Shown in pieces: positions 52,340-61,793 of a stretch of 64,000 nucleotides of DNA. The position numbers were made by a program, and so were the translations under genes. Each line of letters begins with the position of its first letter. Positions within the stretch are counted from its first letter, which is position 1. Source of the DNA: Paenibacillus segetis (GTDB taxonomy: Bacteria > Bacillota > Bacilli > Paenibacillales > Paenibacillaceae); NCBI RefSeq assembly GCF_014639155.1, contig NZ_BMFT01000004.1, positions 124,001 through 188,000 of the forward strand, read 5' to 3'. The notes beneath the pieces were generated by a model that saw nothing but the letters and a program-made list of their open reading frames with translations, was not told the origin of the DNA and made no database searches.

Positions 52340-52585
52340 ATTTTATATGTATAACATAAGAAGAATTATCTATACAGCATATCCTCTTAGAGCACTTGAG
52401 AATGAACATTCTGATTTGTTTCTTAGGGGGTATTTTTTATTTTACAGTGGATGTATTACGGTAATGGCATGATTCATTCCAGCACTCAATAATCGAGCAA
52501 AAATATGAGGGGCATGATTATATGGTCAACTTGTTGAATAGTATGGAACAAGGGTGTAGTTTTCTACCATTAAGGGGGGATACGC
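52340..52585 (+). other. Intergenic region, no feature identified
   Basis: About 245 bases are AT-rich with no gene or terminator that can be supported. The last ~15 bases carry the ribosome binding site AAGGGGGG of the next gene. Confidence 0.5.
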
Positions 52586-53911
52586 TTGGAACAACGTAAA
52601 TGGATCAATTCACCGTACACGTTTGCATTAGGAATGTTCGCAATGATGGTTCCCAGTCAGGCATTCAGTTCATTTTATAGCTATTTTTATGTGGAGAAGT
52701 TAGGTCTTGGGATTGGACTTGCTACACTGGCCCGGACCATCTTCCTCATCTGGGATGCGGTGAATAATCCGTTATTCGGGTACTGGTCGGATCGAACGAA
52801 TACCCGCTTTGGACGCCGTAGGCCTTGGGTATTTGGGTCAATTCCGCTATTTATGCTAACTTTCATACTTGTATTTTCACCTCCAGGGGGTTTATCGGAA
52901 AATGGACTATTCACCTGGTTTCTAGTAACACTTGTTCTATATGAGGCGGTTGCAACCGTCCTATGGGTGAACTACGGCGCTTTATTCCCAGAACTCTTCC
53001 GTGGGGATCGTATCCGTGCCAAAGCCTCTGCAATTCAACAGGGCTACCAGGTTGTAGCTCTACTTATTGCAACCGTAGTGGCTCCTATTATTTACACCGC
53101 ACTGGGCTTTTCCAATATGGCCATTGTGTTTGCATGTGTCTTTGGTATATTTATGTTCATTTGTATGATGAGCGTCAAAGAGAAAAGAGAACCTGAAGCT
53201 GGCGAGCCGCTTAAGCTGGTTGCAGCCTTCAAGGAGACATTGAAGAATAAAAAATTCTGGGTGTTCAACTTCTCGAATTCATTTGCCCAGACCGTGAATG
53301 GACTTGTTAGCTCAATCATGCCTTTTTACGCCAAATATGTCCTACGTATCTCAGAAGCACAGGTATCCATCATGTTGGCGGCTGTCTTCATTTCGGTCAT
53401 TCCATTAGTGTTCGTATGGTACTGGATCATTCGCAAAATGGATGGGGTCAAAGCATGGCGATTGTCTCTTATCGTGTACGGCTTAGCTGTAATTCCGTTC
53501 TGGTTTAGTAGTAATCTGGTCAGCGGTATTGTAGCAGGCATTGTTTTTGGCTTTGGATTGGCAGGGTTCTTTGTTACTCCAGCAATCGTAGGCGGACGGA
53601 TTATAGATGAGGACGCAGACAAAACAGGGTTAAGAAGAGAGGGTATTTATACTGCCGTCAGCGGATTTATTACACGTTCAAGTGGACTTATCTCGGCGCT
53701 TGCCTTCTTCGTTGTAGGCATGATATTCGGTTATGAAAGCGGAGATAACCCGGGTCCAGACCCAGCATCGACGTTTCGGTATTTAATGAGTATTGTACCC
53801 TTATGTTTATTAGCAATAGCTGTATTTATTTCTTATACGGTCAAGTTTGATTTCTTGGCTAATAAGCGAGGTGACCATGATCATGAGCAAAAAATTAATC
53901 ATCAACTGTGA
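52586..53911 (+). CDS. GPH-family sugar:cation symporter (MFS)
   Basis: A 441-residue transporter with twelve TM helices. The GPH signature is clear near the start: FLIWDAVNNPLFGYWSDRTNTRFGRRRPW. A second-half loop reads IIDEDADKTGLRREGIYTA, also typical of the group. These symporters take up disaccharides, pentosides or hexuronides with Na+ or H+. TTG is the start, with AAGGGGGG nine bases before it. The next gene, a YdjC-type deacetylase, overlaps by 29 bases, so the pair probably handles one N-acetylated sugar. Confidence 0.87.
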   Translation: MEQRKWINSPYTFALGMFAMMVPSQAFSSFYSYFYVEKLGLGIGLATLARTIFLIWDAVNNPLFGYWSDRTNTRFGRRRPWVFGSIPLFMLTFILVFSPPGGLSENGLFTWFLVTLVLYEAVATVLWVNYGALFPELFRGDRIRAKASAIQQGYQVVALLIATVVAPIIYTALGFSNMAIVFACVFGIFMFICMMSVKEKREPEAGEPLKLVAAFKETLKNKKFWVFNFSNSFAQTVNGLVSSIMPFYAKYVLRISEAQVSIMLAAVFISVIPLVFVWYWIIRKMDGVKAWRLSLIVYGLAVIPFWFSSNLVSGIVAGIVFGFGLAGFFVTPAIVGGRIIDEDADKTGLRREGIYTAVSGFITRSSGLISALAFFVVGMIFGYESGDNPGPDPASTFRYLMSIVPLCLLAIAVFISYTVKFDFLANKRGDHDHEQKINHQL

Positions 53912-54794
53912 TGATTTTGGGCAAAGCCCCGCTATGAATCAGGCGATCATGCATATACTCGAAGAGGGTAAAGCATCGTCTGCGACGATCATGGCGGTGG
54001 CTCCAGGTTTTGAAGAGGCTGCGGCTTGGAGTGCTCGTAGGCGTAAGCAAAATGTGGGGCTTCATTTAACGATGACAAGTGAGTTTGAGGCCTTGAGGTG
54101 GAGTAGCTTAACGGGTCATTCTTCACTGCATGATGAGAGTGGCCATCAATATAAGACGGTGAAGGAATTCGAACAGGGGGCGGAAAGTCGAGCAGTTCAG
54201 AAAGAGATGAACGCACAATATGAGCGAGCGAAGAAAGCGGGTATTACGATTAGTCATGTCGATAACCATATGGGAAGCCTATATGGGATAGAGACAGGAC
54301 GTAGCTTCCTTCCGCAGATGTTCAGGAAAGTATCACGCTGGAGATTACCCGCGAGATTCTTCCGTAACATCTATGCTGAGGATCCACTTCTGGGCTCGTT
54401 GAGTAATATTGAACGTCCAGTAGCACTTGCTTCCGCCCTCGCAGATACGTTTGGAGTGCCGATTCCAGACTACCTGTTGTCGCATCCCTTTGGCTTACAA
54501 GAAGGGGAGACCTATGATAGCTTCAAACAGTCGATTATCGACAAGCTTTATAGACTCCCTGATGGTGTATGTGAAACCTATATTCATCCGGGGATTGAAG
54601 ATCCGTGGATGTTAGAGAATATACCGCATTGGGAGAAGCGGGTATGGGAGTCCCGCTTGCCCTTTGACGACGATTTTTCCTATGCAATACGTGATGCTGA
54701 TGTTGAATTAGTTGACTACCGGTATGTGCAGGAGCATCTAAGACGTCCGCGTGTAAGATCAGCATTCAAGTTGCTTAGGGAGCTGATAAGGTGA
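53883..54794 (+). CDS. ChbG/YdjC-type carbohydrate deacetylase
   Basis: A 303-residue cytosolic enzyme. The YdjC-fold metal and catalytic residues are seen in IINCDDFGQSPAMN (Asp-Asp), VGLHLTMTSE (His), SHVDNHMG and ETYIHPGIED. It removes acetyl groups from N-acetylated oligosaccharides such as chitobiose. ATG at 53883 has GAGGTG nine bases upstream; the earlier ATG at 53877 is too close. It overlaps the GPH transporter gene by 29 bases, indicating translational coupling. Confidence 0.87.
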   Translation: MSKKLIINCDDFGQSPAMNQAIMHILEEGKASSATIMAVAPGFEEAAAWSARRRKQNVGLHLTMTSEFEALRWSSLTGHSSLHDESGHQYKTVKEFEQGAESRAVQKEMNAQYERAKKAGITISHVDNHMGSLYGIETGRSFLPQMFRKVSRWRLPARFFRNIYAEDPLLGSLSNIERPVALASALADTFGVPIPDYLLSHPFGLQEGETYDSFKQSIIDKLYRLPDGVCETYIHPGIEDPWMLENIPHWEKRVWESRLPFDDDFSYAIRDADVELVDYRYVQEHLRRPRVRSAFKLLRELIR

Positions 54795-54812
54795 TTATCT
54801 ATAAAATGAAAA

Positions 54813-54843
54813 AACGGACACCTTCGGAATGTCCGTTTTTTTC
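54813..54843. terminator. Bidirectional terminator between convergent genes
   Basis: ACGGACA and TGTCCGT pair around a loop with CCTTCGGAA, with A5 before and T7 after. Confidence 0.85.
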
Positions 54844-54872
54844 ATGGAGATACCTAGAACCTCCAGTTTGAT

Positions 54873-55445
54873 TTATAAATATCCAAACGCGATAGCTTTT
54901 GCATATAGACCGAGGGTGTATGCATCATTAATCTCATGATTTAGGATCATTTTATTGAAATCTTCTTTTGTTATGAATAGTGTTGTATCAATTGCTCCAC
55001 CATCTGAGTGATTCTCATTTGACGAATTCCAGATAATATTGTGAGCAAAGTATTGATGAACTTGCGAATTCATTATGGAATTTTCCGGGTGAGTACTTCC
55101 CATGTAAATGAAATCCGCCGCTGAAACGTTAATTTCTTCTTTTAGCTCCCGCATTGCTGCCTGTGCGGGGCTTTCAGCTTTATTCATAAATCCTCGAGGA
55201 ACCTCAATAGAAAATGATCGTATAGCATGTCGAAATGATCTGATCAATACAATTTGTCCATCAGAATTTATAGGTAATATTGCAACCCCTTCTGAACGAG
55301 GTTCAATCCTTGTATATTCCCCTTTTTGTTCATTTGGGAAAATAACCTTGTCCTGATAAAAATCAAAATAGGGCGTACCATACTTTTTCTCCGTGCTTTG
55401 TATTTCAATCTCACCATTCGAGATGTCACCATTATAGAATTCCAT
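54873..55445 (-). CDS. NUDIX hydrolase (ADP-ribose pyrophosphatase-like)
   Basis: A 190-residue protein with a complete Nudix box: GFMNKAE, seven residues, then RELKEEINV, with the Glu pair that binds Mg2+. The N-terminal strand region (RIEPRSEGVAILPI) is as in ADP-ribose or nucleotide-sugar pyrophosphatases. Base use is more AT-rich than the flanking catabolic genes. Its ribosome binding site AGGAGG lies in the last codons of the preceding gene, which ends 5 bases before this start, so translation is coupled. Confidence 0.87.
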   Translation of the reverse strand: MEFYNGDISNGEIEIQSTEKKYGTPYFDFYQDKVIFPNEQKGEYTRIEPRSEGVAILPINSDGQIVLIRSFRHAIRSFSIEVPRGFMNKAESPAQAAMRELKEEINVSAADFIYMGSTHPENSIMNSQVHQYFAHNIIWNSSNENHSDGGAIDTTLFITKEDFNKMILNHEINDAYTLGLYAKAIAFGYL

Positions 55446-55449
55446 TAGA

Positions 55450-56724
55450 TCATCCTCCTAATCTTGATGATGAAAGGCCAAGAGTTTCTTTAATAGTACC
55501 CGATCTATTATTGTTTAATATTTCAATACCTGCTGCAGATTGAATATTTGATAAAGATTCAAGATACTTTTCTTTAGATGAAATGCTCTTCTCAAAAAGG
55601 TTATCTGCCATTGATAATCCAGATCCAATATAGTTTACTCCTGGAATAGGAAGAAAGCTAATTATTGTATTGGTTAGTTTAAGCCCGGTTGATGTATATT
55701 TTAATATTTTCAATTGTTTTTTTCGCTTATTTAATTGTTGAAATTTCTCTCTATTTACCATAAGTCCTAGAGTTTTTAATACTTCTTTATTGAATTGATC
55801 AAGTCTAATAATAAAATCATTTTCATGTTCAGAGGATTTCTTTTCTTCATTGTTTAAAAGTTTATTCCAAGCTGCTATAAAATTCTTATGCTCAGGAAGA
55901 GATCGAATTTGAGCGATTTCTTCATAATTCAACATGGATAATACTTCTTTGTCGAAGAGTAATGAGTCGAAATGGTCAAACAGTTCCTTAACCTTGACTT
56001 CACTTTGAGAATGATGAATACGTGATTCTTTAATTAAATCTCTACCCTCCACAAGATTTTGCTTGAGCTGTGGGTAAGCAATTTCTAAATTAAGTAAATT
56101 AGGTATATTTGTTTGATAGTTAGCGGTAATGGAACCTAAAAAAAGATTAGTTTCTCTAGGATAGGAGGCTTTGTAGGATTGATTTACAATATTAGATATT
56201 TCTAGCCGATGTAATGTTCCCTTTGATTCTAACAAGTTAAAAATGTCATTATGCAAACCAACTTTAAGTAAACTTTCAAATTCCGAATATTGTGTTGTTC
56301 CAGGTTGTATGAGTTTTAACACACTTTCAGTAAATTGTTTTTCTACAGCTTTTAAATCCCAGGACAGACGGTGTTTCTTTGAAAAGTAGTCAATATCTCT
56401 TATGTATTCTTTTGAAGAGTGGGCATCGCCCTTACTTTGAAACTGATCATGAAGTTCTTCTATAGAGGTAATATTTTGGCGGACAGCAGGGATGATAATT
56501 CCCTTTTCAAGAGCTTTACGATAACCATAACTTTCAGAGCCGAATAAGGTAATTAGATTGTTATTATTGATTAGAAATGAGTCAGGTATAACTAACCTAT
56601 CTTGAAAAATTAAATAAAAATTCATTAATGATTTAAAGTTTTGGAGCTCAAATTCACCTAACGAGTTATCTGCATAAGCAAAAAAATGATCAGTATTATT
56701 TAATTTTTTTTCTTTAGCTAACAT
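55450..56724 (-). CDS. Uncharacterised AT-rich protein of 424 residues, coupled to NUDIX gene
   Basis: No known family was recognised. The first ~300 residues look helical and charged, with Asn-rich stretches (FLINNNNLITLFG) and no signal peptide. A Lys-rich segment (QQLNKRKKQLKILKY) precedes a hydrophobic stretch of about 35 residues with glycine spacing (ISFLPIPGVNYIGSGLSMAD), which might insert in or touch a membrane. The codons are clearly AT-rich against both neighbours. It precedes the NUDIX gene with a four-base gap. Together they could be a transferred accessory unit; a defence role is possible but unproven. Confidence 0.7.
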   Translation of the reverse strand: MLAKEKKLNNTDHFFAYADNSLGEFELQNFKSLMNFYLIFQDRLVIPDSFLINNNNLITLFGSESYGYRKALEKGIIIPAVRQNITSIEELHDQFQSKGDAHSSKEYIRDIDYFSKKHRLSWDLKAVEKQFTESVLKLIQPGTTQYSEFESLLKVGLHNDIFNLLESKGTLHRLEISNIVNQSYKASYPRETNLFLGSITANYQTNIPNLLNLEIAYPQLKQNLVEGRDLIKESRIHHSQSEVKVKELFDHFDSLLFDKEVLSMLNYEEIAQIRSLPEHKNFIAAWNKLLNNEEKKSSEHENDFIIRLDQFNKEVLKTLGLMVNREKFQQLNKRKKQLKILKYTSTGLKLTNTIISFLPIPGVNYIGSGLSMADNLFEKSISSKEKYLESLSNIQSAAGIEILNNNRSGTIKETLGLSSSRLGG

Positions 56725-56872
56725 GTTAATCTCCCTATTCGTTATTTTATATATAATTTTACAACGAATGGTAGATAGAAACGATGAAAATAATTACATT
56801 TTAATAGAGTATGGTTTCTGTATCAGAACAATAGGATCAATATTTTACTACTGGATGTTGTTATATTCAGAT

Positions 56873-56886
56873 TGAAACCGTTTTCG
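56873..56886 (+). promoter_or_regulatory. cre-like site upstream of the GH36 gene
   Basis: TGAAACCGTTTTCG agrees with the catabolite-responsive-element consensus TGWNANCGNTNWCA except in the last base. It is about 90 bases before the GH36 start, suitable for CcpA control. Confidence 0.5.
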
Positions 56887-56977
56887 AATGCCTCTAAAAT
56901 AGTTCTCGAAGAATGAAGTCAGTCATAGCTTACTCAGCTCTGAGAGATTATGAGAATCTATTATTAGGAGGATATTT

Positions 56978-59167
56978 ATGTCCATTTATTATGATAACAG
57001 TAACCGGGTGTTCCATTTGCAGTCCAGCAAATCCAGTTACATCATTCAAATCGCTAAGGGTGAAGTTCCAGCCCATCTCTATTGGGGTCCGAAACTAGGA
57101 GGGGAGTCATTCCAGCAAGCACTAGATTCAGTGGAAAGACCCTCATTCAGTCCGAGTTTTCTACTGGAGGATAAGACGTATTCTTTAGACACACTTCCAA
57201 ATGAATTTCCATCCTATGGGAAGGGGGACTATCGGGAACCTGCTCTAGAAGTTCATTTGCAGGATGGCTCGACAGTGACTGATTTTCGTTATGAAGGTTA
57301 TTCAATCAGTAAAGGCAAGCCGCGTTTAGAGGGCCTTCCTTCCTCGTATGTTGAGCATGAGGATGAAGCAGATACGCTGGAAATTGTTCTGCAGGATGCA
57401 AAAAGCGGACTAAAGGCGATTCTTGTCTACACCGTATTTAATCATCTGGATGCAATCACACGGTCCGTACGGATTGAGAATCTGGGACAAGACAAGGTTA
57501 TATTGAATCGGGTATTAAGCGCTAATGTTGATTTTCATCATTCTGACTTTGATATGCTGCAGTTGTCGGGATCATGGGCCAGAGAACGCCATGTGCATAA
57601 GAGATCACTTGTGCCAGGGATTCATCGGATTGATAGCAAACGCGGCGCCAGTAGTCATCAGCAAAATCCGTTTATTGCCTTGCTTGCGAAGGATGCGACG
57701 GAAAATCACGGTGAAGTATACGGGTTTAGTCTTGTCTACAGCGGTAGCTTCTTAGCCCAAGCGGAAGTAGACCAATATGGGATGACTCGAGTTGGGATGG
57801 GGATTCAGCCATTTGATTTTCAGTGGTTGCTTGAGCCGGGAGATACATTCCAGGCACCTGAAGCTGTACTTGTACGATCGGCTGAAGGGTTAGGTGGAAT
57901 GTCACGAACCTATCACAAGCTGTATCGAACTAGACTTTGCAGAGGCAAGTTCCGTGATCAGCAAAGACCTATTCTCATTAATAACTGGGAAGCGACGTAT
58001 TTTGATTTTAACGCAGATAAAATCAAAGAAATTGCCCACGTAGGCAAAGAGCTTGGTCTGGAGTTGTTTGTCCTGGATGATGGATGGTTCGGGAAACGTG
58101 ACAGTGACAACTGCTCATTGGGCGATTGGGTTGAAGATCGGCGCAAGCTTCCTGAAGGACTTGGTAAGCTAGGAGAAGATATTACGGCAATGGGGATGCA
58201 GTTCGGCCTTTGGTTCGAGCCGGAAATGATATCACCAGACAGTGATCTATACCGTGCACATCCAGATTGGTGTCTGCATGTGCCAGATCAGTCTAGAACA
58301 TTAGGCCGTAACCAGTTGATTCTCGACTTATCGCGTCCAGATGTACAAGAATATATTGTAGATTCAGTCAGTTCCGTGCTGTCTTCGGCACCTATCACCT
58401 ATGTGAAATGGGATATGAATCGGAATATGACGGAGATTGGTTCCGCATTACTTTCTGCGGAGCGCCAACGAGAAACGGGTCACCGTTACATTCTTGGCCT
58501 GTATAAGGTGATGGAGCGAATCGTCTCCCAATTCCCGCATATTTTATTTGAAAGCTGCTCCGGCGGCGGCGGTCGATTCGACCCAGGAATGTTGTATTAT
58601 ATGCCGCAGACCTGGGCTAGCGATGATACGGATGCCGTTGAACGATTGAAGATTCAATATGGAACAAGTATGGTATATCCCGCAAGCTCCATGGGAGCTC
58701 ATGTGTCAGCCGTTCCAAATCATCAGGTACACCGCAACACCCCTTTGGAGACGCGAGGCCATGTCGCGATGTCCGGGAATTTCGGATACGAGCTGGATCT
58801 GACCAAGCTAAGTGAGTCTGAGTGCGAAGACATCAAACAACAGGTTGCTCAGTACAAAGAACTCCGCGAGCTGATCCAGTTTGGAGATTTTTATCGGTTA
58901 CTTAGCCCTTTTGAAGGAAATGAGACAGCGTGGATGTTTGTATCGGAGGATAAGAAAGAAGCTTTTGCTACTTACTTTAAGATTCTTGCCGAGCCGAATG
59001 CCCCACTTTCTAGATTACGTCTGACAGGACTCGATCCGGATAAATCATATCGTCTGCAGCATAACGGGGAGGTCTATAGGGGAGATGAATTGATGTACTT
59101 CGGACTCTCTATTTCGCATTTAGAGGGGGATTATAGAAGTCTCCTTTTCGTCTTACAAGAGGTTTGA
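56978..59167 (+). CDS. GH36 alpha-galactosidase
   Basis: A 729-residue cytosolic enzyme. The N-terminal beta-sandwich (1-~330) is followed by a barrel with VKWDMNRNMTE, whose nucleophile is Asp479, and WASDDTDAVER, whose acid/base is Asp549. SCSGGGGRFDPGMLYYMPQ lies between. Length and residue positions agree closely with bacterial tetrameric AgaA-type enzymes. It releases galactose from raffinose, melibiose or galactomannan oligosaccharides. AGGAGG precedes the ATG. It is convergent with the AraC gene downstream. Confidence 0.95.
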   Translation: MSIYYDNSNRVFHLQSSKSSYIIQIAKGEVPAHLYWGPKLGGESFQQALDSVERPSFSPSFLLEDKTYSLDTLPNEFPSYGKGDYREPALEVHLQDGSTVTDFRYEGYSISKGKPRLEGLPSSYVEHEDEADTLEIVLQDAKSGLKAILVYTVFNHLDAITRSVRIENLGQDKVILNRVLSANVDFHHSDFDMLQLSGSWARERHVHKRSLVPGIHRIDSKRGASSHQQNPFIALLAKDATENHGEVYGFSLVYSGSFLAQAEVDQYGMTRVGMGIQPFDFQWLLEPGDTFQAPEAVLVRSAEGLGGMSRTYHKLYRTRLCRGKFRDQQRPILINNWEATYFDFNADKIKEIAHVGKELGLELFVLDDGWFGKRDSDNCSLGDWVEDRRKLPEGLGKLGEDITAMGMQFGLWFEPEMISPDSDLYRAHPDWCLHVPDQSRTLGRNQLILDLSRPDVQEYIVDSVSSVLSSAPITYVKWDMNRNMTEIGSALLSAERQRETGHRYILGLYKVMERIVSQFPHILFESCSGGGGRFDPGMLYYMPQTWASDDTDAVERLKIQYGTSMVYPASSMGAHVSAVPNHQVHRNTPLETRGHVAMSGNFGYELDLTKLSESECEDIKQQVAQYKELRELIQFGDFYRLLSPFEGNETAWMFVSEDKKEAFATYFKILAEPNAPLSRLRLTGLDPDKSYRLQHNGEVYRGDELMYFGLSISHLEGDYRSLLFVLQEV

Positions 59168-59183
59168 TATGTAAAAAGAGCAA

Positions 59184-59219
59184 CAAAAAAAGGACAAACT
59201 AACCGTTTGTCCTTTTTTT
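59184..59219. terminator. Bidirectional terminator between GH36 and AraC genes
   Basis: A 15-bp stem, AAAAAAAGGACAAAC with GTTTGTCCTTTTTTT, has a five-base loop TAACC. Confidence 0.9.
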
Positions 59220-59253
59220 GTTGGGGAGGTCCCCTAGTTTTATGCCACGTCTG

Positions 59254-60096
59254 TCATTGAACTCGTTTTTTTGTCTGAAGTCGGTAATCGCTCGGAGTTA
59301 GACCACAGCTCCGACGGAAGCTTTGAGAGAAATAGCTTTGCGAGGAAAAACCAGCGGAACCCGCAACTTCAGAAATGGAAAGATCCGTAGTTTCTAGCAG
59401 TTCCTTACTCGCACGTAATCTGACCTCATTTAAATAATTGATAGGCGACATTCCATAATATTTAGCGAAGGTATGTGCCAAATAATACTTACTAAGATGT
59501 GCCTTTTCAGCCAGGGAATCGAGTGAGATATCCTCCGCAAAGTTCGAGTCTATATACCGCTTGATCCGGCTACAGACCTTATTAGCCCTTTGAGTAGCTA
59601 CGACAGAGAATGGATGACCAGAGGAACGCATTAAGCTAATGACCACAACCTCGAGTAAGTTTTGACAGATGGCCTCATAATTTTCATCCTTGTTTTCCGT
59701 TTCCCGAAGCATGGCATTGAAATAGAATAATAACTCATCTCGCTGATTTCGATAATTGATGATTTCATGATTTCGACTACCACTTCGATCCCCAAAGTCA
59801 AAGCTCATCCCCTCAACCCCAAGTACAACATATTCCAAAGGATCACTACTAACTGATACCTCGGTATGCTCCACATTCGGATTTACAATGACAAGATCGT
59901 CCTGCCGCACAGGATAGATTTCATCCTCGACAATGAAATTCCCCCGCCCACTTCGGACATAGAACAGCTCAGCAAAATTATGAGTATGACGTATGCTGAA
60001 CCAATCACCTTCATAAATTGCGGAACTGACATAGAGCAACCTAGCGGGAATCTCTCCACGCCCCTTACCAGGAAGCCAATAGCGAACATTTCCCAA
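59254..60096 (-). CDS. AraC-family regulator with cupin domain
   Basis: A 280-residue regulator. The cupin sensor spans ~20-110 (HTHNFAELFYVRSGRGNF) and the double AraC HTH spans ~170-275 (EDISLDSLAEKAHLSKYYLA; LSISEVAGSAGFSSQSYFSQ, ending CGLTPSDYR). TTG is the start, with AAAGGGTGA about seven bases upstream. It is divergent from the sugar ABC importer operon, with 227 bp between the starts, and is its likely activator; it may also act on GH36. Confidence 0.88.
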   Translation of the reverse strand: MGNVRYWLPGKGRGEIPARLLYVSSAIYEGDWFSIRHTHNFAELFYVRSGRGNFIVEDEIYPVRQDDLVIVNPNVEHTEVSVSSDPLEYVVLGVEGMSFDFGDRSGSRNHEIINYRNQRDELLFYFNAMLRETENKDENYEAICQNLLEVVVISLMRSSGHPFSVVATQRANKVCSRIKRYIDSNFAEDISLDSLAEKAHLSKYYLAHTFAKYYGMSPINYLNEVRLRASKELLETTDLSISEVAGSAGFSSQSYFSQSFRRSCGLTPSDYRLQTKKRVQ

Positions 60097-60272
60097 ATGC
60101 GGTTCACCCTTTCCTATATGAGCTTATCCTGCCACTAATCTTCATAAATAAAATAGAATCATTTGTAATTTATTAATTTCATTATAAAAGCAAGATATAT
60201 AAAATCAAGGGCAACATGTCTGTAGAAATAAAATGGCCCGATGCGCTAAGGTAGAAGAGTAAGAAGGATGAA

Positions 60273-60286
60273 TGAAAACGGTTACG
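60273..60286 (+). promoter_or_regulatory. cre-like site upstream of the sugar ABC importer
   Basis: TGAAAACGGTTACG fits the cre consensus TGWNANCGNTNWCA except in the last base, the same deviation as at the GH36 site. It lies 37 bases before the binding-protein start. Confidence 0.5.
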
Positions 60287-60323
60287 ATGAATCAACAAAA
60301 AAAGATAAATACGGAGGGGTATT

Positions 60324-61700
60324 ATGAAAAAAGTTCTTGGCCTTACACTCACAGCTGCACTGACCCTTAGCCTTGCGGCTTGTGGTGGCAACAATTCTGA
60401 AAGTAGTTCTAATTCTTCTACACCAACAGATTCAACTAACACACCAGCGAACTCCACTCCGGCAACTGAAAATCGCACACTTAAGCTAGCCGCTTTGGAA
60501 ACCGCTTACGGTGCTGATGTATGGAAAGAGATTACAGCAGCATTTGAAAAAGCTAACCCTGGAGTGAAAGTCGAAACTACAATCGATAAAAATATTGAAG
60601 ATGTAATTGGACCCGGCATGAAATCTGGAGATTTCCCTGATGTCATCCATTTAGCAACAGGTCAGAAAAAAGGCTTGACTGAGACCTTTGTAAAAGATAA
60701 TAACCTAATCGATCTTACGGATGTACTGTCTATGACGATCCCTGGTGAAAGCGTTACTGTAAAGGATAAGCTGATCCCAGGATTCACCGATACAACGATC
60801 ACTAACCCTTATGGCGACGGAAAAACTTACCTCATGCCGATGTTCTATAGCCCTACCGGACTATTCTACAATGCAGGTTTGTTTGAACAAAAGGGATGGG
60901 AAGTTCCTACGACTTGGGACGAAATGTGGGCTTTAGGTGACAAGGCTAAGGCTGAGGGAATTGCATTATTCTCCTATCCAACAACAGGTTACTTTGATTC
61001 ATTCTTCTATGCATTACTGAACGAAGTAGGCGGTGCGGATTTCTTCACGAACGCGACGCACTACTCCGAAGGCGTGTGGCAATCTCCTGAAGCTACACAA
61101 GTATTTGATCTCATTTCTAAATTAGCGACATACACAGAAAAAACGGTTCCAGCGAATGGTAACAAAGATAACTTTACAAAAAACCAACAACTTATTCTAG
61201 ATAACAAAGCACTATTCATGCCTAACGGTACTTGGGTAGTTGGTGAAATGGGTAAAGCACCACGTGCAGATGGCTTCAAATGGGGCTTCACTGCTCTACC
61301 GGCAGTAAAAGCTGGTGGCGACCGCTACTCTTACACGTTCTTTGAACAAATTTGGGTTCCTGCAAAAGCTGAAAATGCTGATCTAGCAAAACAGTTTATC
61401 GCTTATCTGTACTCCGATGAAGCAGCAGCTATTTTCGCCAAAGTCGGTGCGGTTCAACCAATTAAAGGCATGTCTGATAAGCTCGATGGAGACAACAAAC
61501 TCTTCTACAGTATCTATGACAATGGTGCAAAAGCATCTATGGGTGCATTTGCGACAACTGATCCTGTTGAAGGCGTAAATATCTCGGATAATGTGTTTGG
61601 CTCGATCGATTCACTAGTTACAGGTGCTAAGACTCAGCAACAATGGGTTGAGGAAATCACGAAAGCAAGCGACGCGCTGCGTGGTGCATTGAAAAAATAA
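60324..61700 (+). CDS. Sugar ABC transporter substrate-binding lipoprotein
   Basis: A 458-residue lipoprotein. The signal peptide (VLGLTLTAALTLSLAAC) ends in the lipobox LAAC with Cys20, a Ser/Thr/Asn/Pro-rich linker runs to ~50, and a family-1 binding-protein fold follows (GDGKTYLMPMFYSPTGLFYN). It is most like the NgcE-type proteins for N-acetylated sugars. With the GH112 gene downstream, galacto-N-biose/lacto-N-biose is a likely ligand (inference). GGAGGGG precedes the ATG. Confidence 0.87.
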   Translation: MKKVLGLTLTAALTLSLAACGGNNSESSSNSSTPTDSTNTPANSTPATENRTLKLAALETAYGADVWKEITAAFEKANPGVKVETTIDKNIEDVIGPGMKSGDFPDVIHLATGQKKGLTETFVKDNNLIDLTDVLSMTIPGESVTVKDKLIPGFTDTTITNPYGDGKTYLMPMFYSPTGLFYNAGLFEQKGWEVPTTWDEMWALGDKAKAEGIALFSYPTTGYFDSFFYALLNEVGGADFFTNATHYSEGVWQSPEATQVFDLISKLATYTEKTVPANGNKDNFTKNQQLILDNKALFMPNGTWVVGEMGKAPRADGFKWGFTALPAVKAGGDRYSYTFFEQIWVPAKAENADLAKQFIAYLYSDEAAAIFAKVGAVQPIKGMSDKLDGDNKLFYSIYDNGAKASMGAFATTDPVEGVNISDNVFGSIDSLVTGAKTQQQWVEEITKASDALRGALKK

Positions 61701-61753
61701 TAAAGCGGATTTCTAAGGATTTCCCATCAATGACGGGATCTAAAGAAAGCCTG

Positions 61754-61793
61754 AGAATAATGGTGGTCAGCATAAGCTGTCCACCATTATTCT
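61754..61793 (+). promoter_or_regulatory. Large mRNA hairpin between binding-protein and permease genes
   Basis: Eighteen positions, from AGAATAATGGTGG to CCACCATTATTCT and the inner CAGC/GCTG, pair with a single mismatch around an ATAA loop. There is no T-run after it, so it is probably not a full terminator. Such stems stabilise the 5' part of an mRNA and let the binding protein be made in excess. Confidence 0.7.
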
